From positions 62,001 to 126,000 of the forward strand of contig CABYXZ010000005.1 in NCBI GenBank assembly GCA_902523065.1: a stretch of DNA of 64,000 nt, read 5' to 3'. The notes beneath the pieces are model-generated. The model saw only the letters and a program-made list of their open reading frames with translations. It did not search any database and had not been told where the DNA came from. Position 1 is the first letter of the stretch. Each line of letters begins with the position of its first letter. Shown here piece by piece: positions 1 to 9,729 of this stretch. The DNA comes from an uncultured Marinoscillum sp. Its GTDB lineage: Bacteria > Bacteroidota > Bacteroidia > Cytophagales > MED-G16. A program made the position numbers and the translations under genes.

Positions 1-72
1 AGTATATATAATGTGTATTTGGTGAAAAGTTTTCCATTTGAAGAAAAGATAAAGCTCGAAAGTATAGATTAG
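1..72 (+). CDS. mreC: MreC C-terminal fragment (partial, enters from left edge)
   Basis: An open frame runs in from the window edge for 23 codons and stops with TAG at 70-72, directly against the mreD start codon at 73. The visible residues include NVYLVKS followed by a charged tail. This resembles the last beta strand and tail of flavobacterial MreC, the periplasmic scaffold of the elongation machinery. The call rests mainly on its place before mreD-PBP2-rodA, because too little sequence is visible to prove the family. Confidence 0.6.
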   Translation, partial: SIYNVYLVKSFPFEEKIKLESID

Positions 73-585
73 ATGAAAAATAAAATATTGATTTTTATTG
101 TGTTATTATTTATTCAGGTTTTTGTTTTAAATAAAATTATATTTTTTAGCTTTTTAGTCTTATCTCCATTGATATTTATTCTCCTATTGTATAGCTACAA
201 GAAAGATTCAATAGAGAATTTATTGGTTGCATTTTTTATTGGGCTTTTTGTTGATATGTTTAATGATTCTTTAGGTGTGTATTCTATGACATCAATAATC
301 ATAGTTTATTTTAGAAACCTTTGGGCGCTTAAAATTATTGGTGAGGAAAAAATAGATGAGTTAAATGATATTTCAGTTCACGAGTTAGGAAATATTCAAT
401 ATTTTATTTTTTCTTTTCCAATAATGTTGGTTTATTTTTCTCTTTTAGTCATTCTTGAATCTTCATCTATTTTTATATTGGACAATGTATTATTCATTTT
501 ATTTTCATCTGTATTAAATTATCTTTTTATGTTGTTGTTTCAATATTTATTTTTAGAGTCAAAACTTAGAGATGAGTGGAGATAA
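73..585 (+). CDS. mreD: Rod shape-determining protein MreD
   Basis: A 170-residue, very hydrophobic protein with about five predicted inner-membrane helices and a short charged stretch near residues 90-105. MreD is a membrane partner of MreC in the cell-elongation complex. The family is short and poorly conserved, so the call relies on size, hydrophobicity (including the GLFVDMFND segment, typical of the family) and order: it follows an mreC-like tail and overlaps the PBP2 gene by 14 bp. All genes run the same way, consistent with one mre-mrd operon. Confidence 0.85.
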   Translation: MKNKILIFIVLLFIQVFVLNKIIFFSFLVLSPLIFILLLYSYKKDSIENLLVAFFIGLFVDMFNDSLGVYSMTSIIIVYFRNLWALKIIGEEKIDELNDISVHELGNIQYFIFSFPIMLVYFSLLVILESSSIFILDNVLFILFSSVLNYLFMLLFQYLFLESKLRDEWR

Positions 586-2374
586 GACAGTAATTTTTAA
601 AATAATATTAGGTCTAGTTTTAATTATATTTTCTTTAAGACTATTTTATTTACAGGTATACAATTCAGAATACAGAACTCTGTCCGAGGAAAATATAGTT
701 CACCTAGAAACAATTTATCCATCAAGGGGAATAATATATGACAGAAATGATTCAATTTTAGTTGAAAATAGACCTAGTTATGATTTCTATATAATTCCAA
801 GAAAATTTTCAGTAAAAGATACAGCATCTTTACTTAATGTATTTTCTATTGATAAATATCAGTTAGAAGAAATAATCACAAAGGCTGCAAATTATTCAAG
901 GTATAGACCATCTATTTTTTATAAGGATATGAGTCATAAAAGATTTGCACAAATACAAAGTGATCTTTATCACTTCAGTGGAATCTATCATGTATCAAAG
1001 CCAACTAGATATTATCCCTTCAAAAGCCTTTCACATGCCTTAGGTTATGTCGCTGAGGTTAGTTATAATGATATTTCATCAGACACTACTAACTATTATA
1101 GACAAAGAGATTTAATTGGAAAATCAGGCATTGAAAAAAACTTTGAGAAAGATCTAAGGGGTAACAAGGGAGTAAGGCTTAAAATTTATGATGTAAGAGG
1201 AAACGAATCAGGTAGCTTCAAAGGTGGTGAGGACGATATAATTGTTGAAAACGGCAGTGAAATAAAATTATCTATTGACATCAAGCTCCAAAGGTATATT
1301 GAAAAACTTTTAGAGGGCAAAACAGGTAGTGTTGTAGCCATTGATCCGAGCTCTGGAGAATTACTTGCTATTGCTTCAGCCCCATCTTTTGATCCTAATA
1401 TTCTAAGTGGAAGGGATTACTCTAAAAATTATAGAAATCTTCAGCTCGACACTTTGAACCCAATATACAATAGAGCCCTTACCGCCACATATCCTCCAGG
1501 GTCAATGTTTAAATTAATTCAGGCTTTAATTGGTTTGGAAGAAAATGTTGTTAGTAAAGAGGATCAGATATATGTTGATTTATCAAGAATCGGTGACCTT
1601 GCGCCTGCTGGAATTTATGACCTGAATAAGGCTATTGTTAATTCATCAAATAATTATTTTCATATGTTGTTTAGGAAACTTATTAATCAAAAAAGAGATA
1701 ACAATACTTTTATTGACTCAAGAATTGGATTAGACAGATGGTCAGAATATGTTAAAAAATTTGGTCTGGGATCAGATTTGGATTTTGATATTTCAAATAT
1801 AAGTTCTGGTTTTGTTCCATCCTCAGAATACTATGATGGATTTTATGGAAAAGGAAGGTGGAAATTTTCTAATATTTACTCTTTAAGTATTGGACAGGGA
1901 GAGCTTTTAGTTACACCTATACAAATGGCAAACTTTGCTTCAATCATTGCAAATAGAGGATATTATTATAATCCAAATATTGTTACTCACATCAATGGGA
2001 AGAAAACATCTAATAATCAAAGAAAATATTTAGATATTGATAAAACTCACTTTGATTATGTTGTTGACGCTATGGAAAACGTTGTCATGAATGGTTCTGC
2101 GAGAAGGGCTTATATGAGAGAGTTAATGTTATGTGGAAAAACAAGTACAGTTCAGAATCCCCATGGCTACGATCATTCTGGTTTTATTGGATTTGCACCT
2201 AAAAATAATCCAAAAATTGCTATTGCTGCATACATTGAGAATGCTGGTTGGGGAGGTAGATCAGCTGCCTCAATTTCAAGTTTAGCTTCGGAATATTATA
2301 TTTATGGTAAGACTAAAAGAAATTGGTTAGAGGATTATGTTTTAAAAGGTGACTTTATAGATGAGGAAAATTAA
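572..2374 (+). CDS. mrdA: Penicillin-binding protein 2, class B transpeptidase
   Basis: The 600-residue protein has one N-terminal membrane anchor (about residues 8-27), a PBP dimerisation region with RGIIYDRN near 52, and a C-terminal transpeptidase domain. The catalytic SxxK is S311-M-F-K314 and the SxN motif is S358-S-N360. The third motif, usually KTG or KSG, reads K523-T-S (within GKTSTVQN), so the glycine is replaced by serine. The enzyme crosslinks lateral-wall peptidoglycan in the periplasm with RodA as partner glycosyltransferase. It overlaps mreD by 14 bp and rodA by 14 bp, so translation is probably coupled. Confidence 0.95.
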   Translation: MSGDKTVIFKIILGLVLIIFSLRLFYLQVYNSEYRTLSEENIVHLETIYPSRGIIYDRNDSILVENRPSYDFYIIPRKFSVKDTASLLNVFSIDKYQLEEIITKAANYSRYRPSIFYKDMSHKRFAQIQSDLYHFSGIYHVSKPTRYYPFKSLSHALGYVAEVSYNDISSDTTNYYRQRDLIGKSGIEKNFEKDLRGNKGVRLKIYDVRGNESGSFKGGEDDIIVENGSEIKLSIDIKLQRYIEKLLEGKTGSVVAIDPSSGELLAIASAPSFDPNILSGRDYSKNYRNLQLDTLNPIYNRALTATYPPGSMFKLIQALIGLEENVVSKEDQIYVDLSRIGDLAPAGIYDLNKAIVNSSNNYFHMLFRKLINQKRDNNTFIDSRIGLDRWSEYVKKFGLGSDLDFDISNISSGFVPSSEYYDGFYGKGRWKFSNIYSLSIGQGELLVTPIQMANFASIIANRGYYYNPNIVTHINGKKTSNNQRKYLDIDKTHFDYVVDAMENVVMNGSARRAYMRELMLCGKTSTVQNPHGYDHSGFIGFAPKNNPKIAIAAYIENAGWGGRSAASISSLASEYYIYGKTKRNWLEDYVLKGDFIDEEN

Positions 2375-3623
2375 TATCAGTATCTTTTCTAATGACGTTA
2401 TAATAACTTTGTGTTATATAATATTAGTTTTTTTTGGATTTATTTCAATTTATTCATCTCAATATTCAGAGGAGTTACCTTTCGTTTCATTAAAGAATGA
2501 GTCATTCAAACAACTAATATGGATTTTAATTTGTTTGATTATTTTTTTCATAATACAAATTATAGAGTACAGGTTTATTTTTGATTTAGCTGTTCCTTTA
2601 TATTTTTTGTCAATAATTCTTTTGGTTTTGGTTCTCCTCTTTGGTCAAGAGGTAAAAAGTTCTGTTTCATGGTTTAATTTTTTTGGTTTAAAATTTCAAC
2701 CATCTGAATTTGCTAAATTTTCTACTGCATTAATTCTAGCAAAAGTTTTTGATTCTTCAAATTTAAAAGTTGATAGTGTAAAGTCTTTGATCAAAGTTTC
2801 GACTTTAATTCTTATTCCTTTTATTTTAATTCTATTTCAAGGCGATACAGGAACAGCACTGGTATACTTCTCTTTCTTTTTGGTCTTATTAAGAGAGGGT
2901 TTAAGTTTAAAATTTTTCTTCATTGCACTCTCTTTTATTGTTATTTTTATGATGGGAATTATTCTAGAAAAAACAATACTTTACACCATTTTCACAATAC
3001 TATTTTTAATTATAGTTGGTTTATCAATTAAAGATTTTAAAAGAATTATAAATTCATCAATATTTTTTGTCCTAGTAATTTTAGTTATTAATGGACAAGA
3101 CTTTTTGATGAATGATGTTTTAAAACCCCATCAAAAAAAAAGAATTGAGTCCTTGATTAATCCAAACGCCGATCCATTAGGAGCAGGATGGAATGTTACT
3201 CAATCTAAAATTGCTATTGGTTCAGGTAGCTTTTTAGGTAAGGGTTATATGGAAGGATCTCAGACAAGCTTTAATTTTGTTCCTTTTCAAAGTACTGACT
3301 TTATTTTTTCAGTAATTGGAGAAGAGTTTGGGTACTTGGGGTCAATGATATTTATAATTTTATATTTTATTTTCCTATATAGAATTTTAATATTAGCCGA
3401 AAACCAAAAAGATAAGTTTGCCAGAGTATTTGGTTACTCTGTTTTTTCAATAATTTTTTTCCATTTTTTTGTAAATATATCTATGACCTTAGGCCTTTTT
3501 CCTGTCGTTGGAATTCCATTGCCTTTTGTAAGTTATGGGGGTTCATCTCTTTTATCTTTTAGTTTATTAATTTTTATTTTTCTAAAATTAAATAGTTTTA
3601 AACCATCTTTACTTTCAAGATAG
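2361..3623 (+). CDS. rodA: RodA, SEDS-family peptidoglycan glycosyltransferase
   Basis: A 420-residue polytopic membrane protein with about ten hydrophobic segments. SEDS hallmarks are visible: FQPSEFAKF near 115, FQGDTGTALV near 159, and the C-terminal LPFVSYGGSS near 390. RodA polymerises glycan strands from lipid II and works with the class B PBP encoded just upstream. The start overlaps the PBP2 gene by 14 bp. It ends the + strand operon and meets the next gene tail to tail after 7 bp. Confidence 0.95.
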   Translation: MRKINISIFSNDVIITLCYIILVFFGFISIYSSQYSEELPFVSLKNESFKQLIWILICLIIFFIIQIIEYRFIFDLAVPLYFLSIILLVLVLLFGQEVKSSVSWFNFFGLKFQPSEFAKFSTALILAKVFDSSNLKVDSVKSLIKVSTLILIPFILILFQGDTGTALVYFSFFLVLLREGLSLKFFFIALSFIVIFMMGIILEKTILYTIFTILFLIIVGLSIKDFKRIINSSIFFVLVILVINGQDFLMNDVLKPHQKKRIESLINPNADPLGAGWNVTQSKIAIGSGSFLGKGYMEGSQTSFNFVPFQSTDFIFSVIGEEFGYLGSMIFIILYFIFLYRILILAENQKDKFARVFGYSVFSIIFFHFFVNISMTLGLFPVVGIPLPFVSYGGSSLLSFSLLIFIFLKLNSFKPSLLSR

Positions 3624-3630
3624 ATGAGGC

Positions 3631-4401
3631 TTAAGTATAGTTTTTTTTAATCTCATTTAATAGTGATCTTAACTGCTGGTTTTCTCTCTCATCTAAAAAC
3701 TCACTTTTTGTATTTTCTAAAATTAAATTAGCTGCATCTTGAAAAGAATTTTTTCTTTTTGCTCTTGTTACAATTTCTTTATAATCATTTTCAGAACAAT
3801 CAAAAAGTTCTTTGTAGTTAACCGGCTCAATAATTATTTTTTTTAATTCTTCTGATTTACAATCAAGCAAAAACTCTATTTCTTCAATTAATTCTTGATT
3901 TATTTCAAATGAATATGAACTAATTATCTGACTCATTTCAGTTAAGTTAAGATCTTTTTCTTTCGAAGATTCTATCAGATTATTAAATACCTTTTTATTG
4001 TGAATAAAAAATTTTGATCTTCTATTTATACTTTCACCTGCTAGCTTTATTTCTTTAAGTATGTCTTTTTTAATAAAATTTTTAGGATAAAACATATACT
4101 CTATAAGTTCTATAATTGATTTTTTTATCAAACCTTTCAAATTTTTGATATCAACTTCAATATGGTTTGACAAGATATTTTTTAATGAAGTGACTGCACT
4201 TAAAATTTCTTTATTCTCATAATTAAAATAAATAATTTTATTTTTTTCGAAGTTTTTATTCCAAGCATCATATATATTTTTTAAAATAAAAAGATTTAAT
4301 TGTTTGGAGCTAGTAAGTTCAATTATATCATTTCCTCTTAAAACTTTCTTTTCAAGATTATCTTGAAGCTTTTTAATATAATTGCCTATATATATACTCA
4401 A
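3631..4401 (-). CDS. Hypothetical helical protein, unknown function
   Basis: A 256-residue protein rich in Lys, Ile, Asn and Glu, with no signal peptide, membrane segment or motif I recognise. It appears mostly alpha-helical with possible short coiled coils near residues 150-190. It is transcribed alone, divergently from porZ across a 76 bp gap and convergently to rodA. It is probably cytoplasmic and lineage-conserved, given its intact length in such a compact genome, but I assign no function. The start is the only in-frame ATG near the 5' end. Confidence 0.7.
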   Translation of the reverse strand: MSIYIGNYIKKLQDNLEKKVLRGNDIIELTSSKQLNLFILKNIYDAWNKNFEKNKIIYFNYENKEILSAVTSLKNILSNHIEVDIKNLKGLIKKSIIELIEYMFYPKNFIKKDILKEIKLAGESINRRSKFFIHNKKVFNNLIESSKEKDLNLTEMSQIISSYSFEINQELIEEIEFLLDCKSEELKKIIIEPVNYKELFDCSENDYKEIVTRAKRKNSFQDAANLILENTKSEFLDERENQQLRSLLNEIKKNYT

Positions 4402-4477
4402 CTTTTTTTTTGACGTTTAGAATTATAAATTAATAATTAAATATGCTATTTATTATGCATATATTAATAATAAGCAA

Positions 4478-6613
4478 ATGATATTTTTCATAACATTAAT
4501 CATATCCTTTCTTTTTTTAGAACCTAATTTTTCTTTAGAAATTCAAAATAAGAATATTTGGAGATACCATTTTAATCTAGAGGATATAAAAGAATCGATA
4601 TTATATGACAGTAAAATTTATTGTTTTGCAGAAAGAGGTTATTTTTATTTAGACCTTGAGTCTAACAATATTATTAAAAATACTGTAGACTTAAACCTAT
4701 CAGGTGTGGATGTTATTAAGGCCTTAGATTATAATGGTGAACTTGTTTTAATATATTCTTCTGGAAAAATAGATTTTGTTAAGGGTAACAGAGTTTCATC
4801 TGTGGACTTAGCTATAACTGAAAATGTTAAGATAAATCATGTAACTAATAAAGAGAAATATATTTATGTTTCCTCAACTGAGGGGGTATACGTCATTGAT
4901 GCTGAAAATAAAACTGTTAAAGAAAGATATGAATATTTCTATGACCCAAATGATAAGGTTAATGTATCCTTTTTAAATTTTTCAAAGAATAAAATTTATG
5001 CCATTTCGAATGGAGATATCTTTTTTTCGGATATCAATTCAAACTACAAAGATTTTAGAAACTGGGATAAGATGTCATTATTTAATGATTCTATTTATGG
5101 GTCTTTTATTGAGAATGATCAGTTGTACTTTTATAACAATAATTCTATTTTTTCTGAAATTGGAGTTAGTGTTGGAACAGATGTTGATGGTGAAATTGTT
5201 ATGATCAAAGAAATGGACAATATGATATATAAACTTTTTAAAAAAAATCAGTCTATGTTTTTAATTGTTAAGGATGAATTTAATGATACTACAAATTTAA
5301 ATATACCCCAAAATCTAAAAGTAAATAATTTTGACATTTACGATAATGATATGTGGTTAGTTGGTGATGCTTTTTCATTGTATAATGTCGATGAAAATAT
5401 TTTTTACTCACCCTCTAATTTTCCTGTTAAGAGTATTAACAAAATATATGATGAAGATAATATTATCTATACATTTTCTGGTGGAGATAAATTTTCAGTC
5501 CATAATCAAGGTTTATGGGAATCAGAAAATTTAAATGGATTTGATAGCATTTCATCAATTGCAAAAAATAGTTTAAACACTTTTTATGCATCTTTTTCTT
5601 ATGGTATACTGGACTACAATAATTTTATAATTATTGACGATAATTATCCTGGCTCACTACTAAAAAAATATAGTAATTCCTCGGATATAGTAGTGACGGA
5701 TATCGAATATATACAGGATGTACTTTGGATTCTTAATTATGGTTCTAATACACCTTTAATTTCAAGAGAAATAAATAATAATTGGCAATCATATGAAATT
5801 GGAATTGGTTTCAATTATCCGTTAAGTTTAACATTTAATGGTTCAGAGACTTTATGGGTTATCCACGACAAAAGTAAGTTTGGAGGCATTACTTTATTTA
5901 ATACATTGTCTAAAGAGAAGTTTAATCTGTCAATAACAAATAATAAATTAAAATCAACAAATGTAAATGCCATTGCCATTGATCAAAATGATTATGTTTG
6001 GGTTGGTTCAGATGAAGGGTTAATATATTTTACAACCTCAAAATTCGATGATATTAAAAACTATGATAATTATTTGACTCCTAATAATGGTGAAAGAAAT
6101 ATTTTTCAGAATATTAAAATTAATGACATATTAGTTGATTTCTCAAATAAAAAGTGGATAGCTACGAATCAAGGTATCTTTGTATTTAACTCTGAAAATA
6201 AGACAATTGAATCTATTAAAACCGATAACTCTCCTCTGCAATCCAATAATGTACTATCTATTAATATGGATAAACAAGGAGATATATTTATTCTAACCGA
6301 TTATGGATTAATCTCCTACAAAACTTATAACGAGTTACCTAATTTAGACTACAGTAAACTAAAAATATTCCCTAATCCTGTTGATTTAGATGTAGATCAA
6401 AATGTAAAAATCACAGGTCTAGTTGATAATAACTTAATTCATATTACAAATCAGTCAGGACGTTTAATACTTTCTGAAATCTATAAGGGTGGAGGTTTCT
6501 TATGGAATTTGAAGGACAGTAAAAATATCAAGGTTAATTCAGGAATTTATTTTGTTTTTATAACATCAAATGATGGTTCTAGAGAACTTGTAGAAAAAAT
6601 ATTTATTAAATGA
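4478..6613 (+). CDS. porZ: PorZ-like T9SS beta-propeller protein
   Basis: The 711-residue protein has an N-terminal signal peptide (about residues 1-20) and a long region of two-component-regulator-type propeller repeats; WVGSDEGLIYF and WIATNQGIFVF are clear blades near 508 and 560. The last 80 residues form a type IX secretion C-terminal domain with FPNPV near 630, a Gly-Ile-Tyr turn near 690, and a Lys-rich end. PorZ is the surface subunit of the T9SS attachment complex that handles anionic LPS delivery in Porphyromonas. Adjacency to recO is, from memory, common in flavobacteria. It overlaps recO by 4 bp. Confidence 0.85.
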   Translation: MIFFITLIISFLFLEPNFSLEIQNKNIWRYHFNLEDIKESILYDSKIYCFAERGYFYLDLESNNIIKNTVDLNLSGVDVIKALDYNGELVLIYSSGKIDFVKGNRVSSVDLAITENVKINHVTNKEKYIYVSSTEGVYVIDAENKTVKERYEYFYDPNDKVNVSFLNFSKNKIYAISNGDIFFSDINSNYKDFRNWDKMSLFNDSIYGSFIENDQLYFYNNNSIFSEIGVSVGTDVDGEIVMIKEMDNMIYKLFKKNQSMFLIVKDEFNDTTNLNIPQNLKVNNFDIYDNDMWLVGDAFSLYNVDENIFYSPSNFPVKSINKIYDEDNIIYTFSGGDKFSVHNQGLWESENLNGFDSISSIAKNSLNTFYASFSYGILDYNNFIIIDDNYPGSLLKKYSNSSDIVVTDIEYIQDVLWILNYGSNTPLISREINNNWQSYEIGIGFNYPLSLTFNGSETLWVIHDKSKFGGITLFNTLSKEKFNLSITNNKLKSTNVNAIAIDQNDYVWVGSDEGLIYFTTSKFDDIKNYDNYLTPNNGERNIFQNIKINDILVDFSNKKWIATNQGIFVFNSENKTIESIKTDNSPLQSNNVLSINMDKQGDIFILTDYGLISYKTYNELPNLDYSKLKIFPNPVDLDVDQNVKITGLVDNNLIHITNQSGRLILSEIYKGGGFLWNLKDSKNIKVNSGIYFVFITSNDGSRELVEKIFIK

Positions 6614-7275
6614 TTATAAAAACAAATGGTATTGTTTTAAAATATTTAAAATATAAAGAGTCTTCTATAATTTGTAAAATTTATACTGAATCTCATGGCC
6701 TTCAATCATTTATAGTTAATGGCGTAAGAAGTACAAAATCTAGTCAATTAAGTATTTACCAGCCGTTAAATCAATTAAATTTAATTTTATATAAGAAAAA
6801 TAATTCTACTCTTAACAGAATAAAAGAATCAAAAATTTCAAAAATTTATAGATCATTGCACGAAGACATTTCTAAAATTTCAATATGTTTTTTTTTGTCG
6901 GAGTTTTTATCAAAAGTTTTATCCTCAGAAGAAGATCAAAGTTCAAAGTTTAAATTTATCTCCGAGTCAATATTGTCTTTTGACAAGATGAAAAATAGTT
7001 ATAATGATTTTCATATTCAATTCTTACTCAAGTTGTCAAATCATTTTGGATTTGGAATTTCCGATGTTAAACAGTTAGTAAATTATAATAAAATGGATCC
7101 TCTTATGTTAGATTATATAGATAAATGCATTAATAATAATTATAATATTATTATTAAATCAAATAATAATTTAAGAAATAATGTAATAAATTTAATTATT
7201 GAATACTATAGTAGTAATCTAGATATAAATTTAAAATTAAAATCAAATGATGTCTTACAGCAGATTTTCAAGTAA
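6610..7275 (+). CDS. recO: DNA repair protein RecO
   Basis: A 221-residue protein with the RecO N-terminal OB-fold opening (GIVLKYLKYKESSIICKIYT, residues 7-26) followed by a helical C-terminal domain. RecO anneals single strands and loads RecA onto SSB-coated gaps with RecR. It overlaps porZ by 4 bp (ATGA type) and the next gene by 29 bp, so it sits inside a translationally coupled operon. The length is slightly short for flavobacteria, and the zinc-binding cysteines of some homologues are not visible. Confidence 0.88.
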   Translation: MIIKTNGIVLKYLKYKESSIICKIYTESHGLQSFIVNGVRSTKSSQLSIYQPLNQLNLILYKKNNSTLNRIKESKISKIYRSLHEDISKISICFFLSEFLSKVLSSEEDQSSKFKFISESILSFDKMKNSYNDFHIQFLLKLSNHFGFGISDVKQLVNYNKMDPLMLDYIDKCINNNYNIIIKSNNNLRNNVINLIIEYYSSNLDINLKLKSNDVLQQIFK

Positions 7276-7708
7276 ACCACATGTTCTCCTTTTAACTTTA
7301 TTTATAATTCTTTTCTCATGTACTAATAGTCAAAAATCAAAAGAAGAAGGATTGAAATCAACTAGTGATGAACAAACAAAAAGAGTATTTTTTAAATTTC
7401 CTAGAGACGGTGCTACTGTAGCAAGTCCAGTCTATATCGATATGGGCTTAGAAGGAATGATGATTGAACCTGCTGGCCCTGTAAGAGAGGGATATGGCCA
7501 TCATCATATTCTGATCAATCAAACACACTGGCCAAAAGGATCCGTAATTCCAACTAGCGATTCAACACTACACTATGGAAAAGGCCAAACAGAAGTATCA
7601 CTTGATTTGGAGCCTGGTGATTACGTTATTTCTCTACAATTTGCTGACGGTGTACATTCTTCGTTTGGTAAAGAGATGTCAAGCTCAATTAATATAACTG
7701 TTGAATAA
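7247..7708 (+). CDS. DUF4399 domain lipoprotein
   Basis: A 153-residue protein with a hydrophobic leader ending in the lipobox LFSC (Cys at about residue 25), so it is probably lipidated and exported. The rest matches the DUF4399 pattern: FFKFPRDGATV near 49, a GHHHILIN histidine cluster near 84, and a terminal beta strand. DUF4399 proteins are small periplasmic or secreted domains without an assigned function. Two adjacent ATGs (7247 and 7250) could start it; both overlap recO, and no later Met precedes the leader. Confidence 0.8.
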   Translation: MMSYSRFSSKPHVLLLTLFIILFSCTNSQKSKEEGLKSTSDEQTKRVFFKFPRDGATVASPVYIDMGLEGMMIEPAGPVREGYGHHHILINQTHWPKGSVIPTSDSTLHYGKGQTEVSLDLEPGDYVISLQFADGVHSSFGKEMSSSINITVE

Positions 7709-7714
7709 TAATTT

Positions 7715-8644
7715 ATGAATGTACCTACCCTTGATCTTTCTAAATTTATTAGTGGCATTGATGAAGAGAGAAAAGCATTTTCTGATGATTTAGGTCATTC
7801 ATTTAATCAGACTGGTTTTGCTATAATTAAGAATCATGGTTTAAAAAAAGAACTTACCGATGAATTGTATAAAGTTATAAAAGCGTTTTTTGATCTTGAG
7901 GATGAGAAAAAAATTAAATATTATTTTCCTGACTTATATGGACAGAGAGGATATGTAGTTAAAGGTCAAGAACATGCTAAAGGCAGTAAAAAAGGAGATT
8001 TAAAAGAATTCTTTCATATAGGCAACCCTTCAATTTCTAATCCACAAAATATTTGGCCTCATGAGGTTGAAAGTTTCAATGAAATTGGTTCTGAAGTTTT
8101 TATTACACTTGAAAATATTGGTCTAACCCTATTAAGAGCTATATCTATGTATCTTAATCTTGATATAAATTATTTTGAAGATAAAGTTAAGGGAGGTGAA
8201 AGTATTTTAAGATCGATTCACTATTTTCCATTGGATCCTTCAGATATATCAGATGGAGCAGTAAGAGCTGCCGCACATGGAGACATAAATTTAATAACCC
8301 TTTTAATGGGTGCTAGTGCTGACGGTCTTGAGATTCTCACCAAGCAAAATAAATGGATTCCTATTAGCTCAAAAGATGACGAATTAGTTATAAATGTTGG
8401 AGATATGTTAGAGAGATTAACAAATAAAAGACTTTTATCGACCGTCCACAGAGTTGTCAATCCATCTATTGATAAGTTAGGTACTTCAAGATATTCTATA
8501 CCTTTTTTCATGCACCCAAGACCCGAAATGGATCTGTCATGTCTTGAGAGCTGTTGCTCGCAGAATAATCCTAAACAGTTTGAGGATATTACAGCAGGTG
8601 GATTTCTAGAAGAAAGATTAAGAGATATTGGTCTTAAATCTTAA
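7715..8644 (+). CDS. Isopenicillin N synthase-like 2OG-Fe(II) oxygenase
   Basis: A 309-residue member of the isopenicillin N synthase-like oxygenases, with the DIOX_N-type N-terminal region (TGFAIIKNHG near 29) and the C-terminal double-stranded beta helix. The iron ligands are visible as HGD near 188 (His-x-Asp) and STVHRV near 248. The 2-oxoglutarate-binding Arg/Ser is in RYSIPFF near 263. It should hydroxylate or desaturate a small molecule in the cytoplasm; the substrate cannot be told. It ends the porZ-recO operon after a 6 bp gap and stops 3 bp from a convergent ompH gene. Confidence 0.88.
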   Translation: MNVPTLDLSKFISGIDEERKAFSDDLGHSFNQTGFAIIKNHGLKKELTDELYKVIKAFFDLEDEKKIKYYFPDLYGQRGYVVKGQEHAKGSKKGDLKEFFHIGNPSISNPQNIWPHEVESFNEIGSEVFITLENIGLTLLRAISMYLNLDINYFEDKVKGGESILRSIHYFPLDPSDISDGAVRAAAHGDINLITLLMGASADGLEILTKQNKWIPISSKDDELVINVGDMLERLTNKRLLSTVHRVVNPSIDKLGTSRYSIPFFMHPRPEMDLSCLESCCSQNNPKQFEDITAGGFLEERLRDIGLKS

Positions 8645-8647
8645 TAT

Positions 8648-9184
8648 TTAGTTATTTGGTGATGGAGGATCAATACCTAATTCAGCAAGAACTAAATTTG
8701 AGATATCATCAGTTGGCTTAGCATATAGTAAAACATCAACTCCTGGTACCCCAGCACTAAAAACGTGTGTGAAATTTTCTCTTTCAGACACTACGTTGAT
8801 AGCGTTACTAATTTTTTCAAATAAAGGTTTAAATAAATCCGCTTCTCTTTGAGCAATAGAAGTTTGAGCCTCTGTCTGAAACTTCTGTATTGAAGCTTGT
8901 AGATTTTGTAACTCTTCTTGTTTATCAGCTCTTATCAAATCAGTCATTGTAGCTGCAGACTTTTGAAATACATCGGCTTTACTTTGAAAATCAGTAATTT
9001 TCGATTGAAGTTGGTTTTGTAACTGTGTGCCGTAAGCTGAAACTTCACTTTGAACTTGTTTAGTTTCTGGCAAGAATGTTAGTATGTATTCAACATTAGT
9101 ATAACCTATCTTTAAATCCTGAGAAACTGACTTAAAGCTTGAGATATTTATTATTACAATTAGCGATAAAATTATTTTTTTCAT
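8648..9184 (-). CDS. OmpH/Skp-family periplasmic chaperone (second copy)
   Basis: A 178-residue protein with a signal peptide (about 1-20) and the OmpH opening IGYTNVEYILTFLPE. A long charged helical segment (about residues 40-115) should form the coiled-coil arms, and the end carries a beta segment and a Pro/Asn tail. Skp-like chaperones hold unfolded outer-membrane proteins in the periplasm for BamA. It is the last gene of the bamA operon, 26 bp after the other ompH gene. The arms are richer in Gln and Ser than in its neighbour, so the two copies are diverged. Confidence 0.9.
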   Translation of the reverse strand: MKKIILSLIVIINISSFKSVSQDLKIGYTNVEYILTFLPETKQVQSEVSAYGTQLQNQLQSKITDFQSKADVFQKSAATMTDLIRADKQEELQNLQASIQKFQTEAQTSIAQREADLFKPLFEKISNAINVVSERENFTHVFSAGVPGVDVLLYAKPTDDISNLVLAELGIDPPSPNN

Positions 9185-9210
9185 TTTCTTTTATTTAATA
9201 ATTTGTAAAG

Positions 9211-9729
9211 CTAGTTATTTTTTTCAGTTAGTCCCAAATCTTCCAAAACATAATCTGTGTAGTCATGAATTGGGTTTGTATATAAAAGTACGGGCTCAGA
9301 TGACTTATCGAATATAATTTGTAATCTATTTTTTTTTGCTACTTTCTCTACAGATTCAAAAATTATATCCTGAATTGGTTCAATTAATTCTTTCTTTTTT
9401 AAAAAATACAATCCCTCAAAACCAAAAACCTTATTTTGATATTCTCTAACTTCTTTCCATTCTTCGTCAAGTGATTCTCTCTTGTCTTCGAACATTTCTT
9501 TTGTAAGTAATATCTGTTCAGTTTTTAATTCAATTTCTTTCTTCTCAATTTCTATATACATATCACTGATTTCTTTTTCCCAAGCTTTTGAAAGGTTCTC
9601 TATTTCACTCATCGCAGATTTATATTCTTTCATGTTTGAGAGGATAAATTCAGAGTTAACGTAACCAAACTTTTGTGCAGAAATTGGCCCATTAGCAAGA
9701 AACAAAAAAATTAAAATGAGTTTTTTCAT
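9211..9729 (-). CDS. OmpH/Skp-family periplasmic chaperone (first copy)
   Basis: A 172-residue protein with a signal peptide (about 1-18), the OmpH start FGYVNSEFILSNM near 21, a Glu/Lys-rich coiled coil (about 40-110), and the closing segment PIHDYTDYVLEDLG that mirrors the end of the second copy. It probably delivers outer-membrane proteins to BamA. The ATG overlaps the bamA stop codon by one base (TAATG), so its translation is probably coupled to bamA. Confidence 0.9.
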   Translation of the reverse strand: MKKLILIFLFLANGPISAQKFGYVNSEFILSNMKEYKSAMSEIENLSKAWEKEISDMYIEIEKKEIELKTEQILLTKEMFEDKRESLDEEWKEVREYQNKVFGFEGLYFLKKKELIEPIQDIIFESVEKVAKKNRLQIIFDKSSEPVLLYTNPIHDYTDYVLEDLGLTEKNN

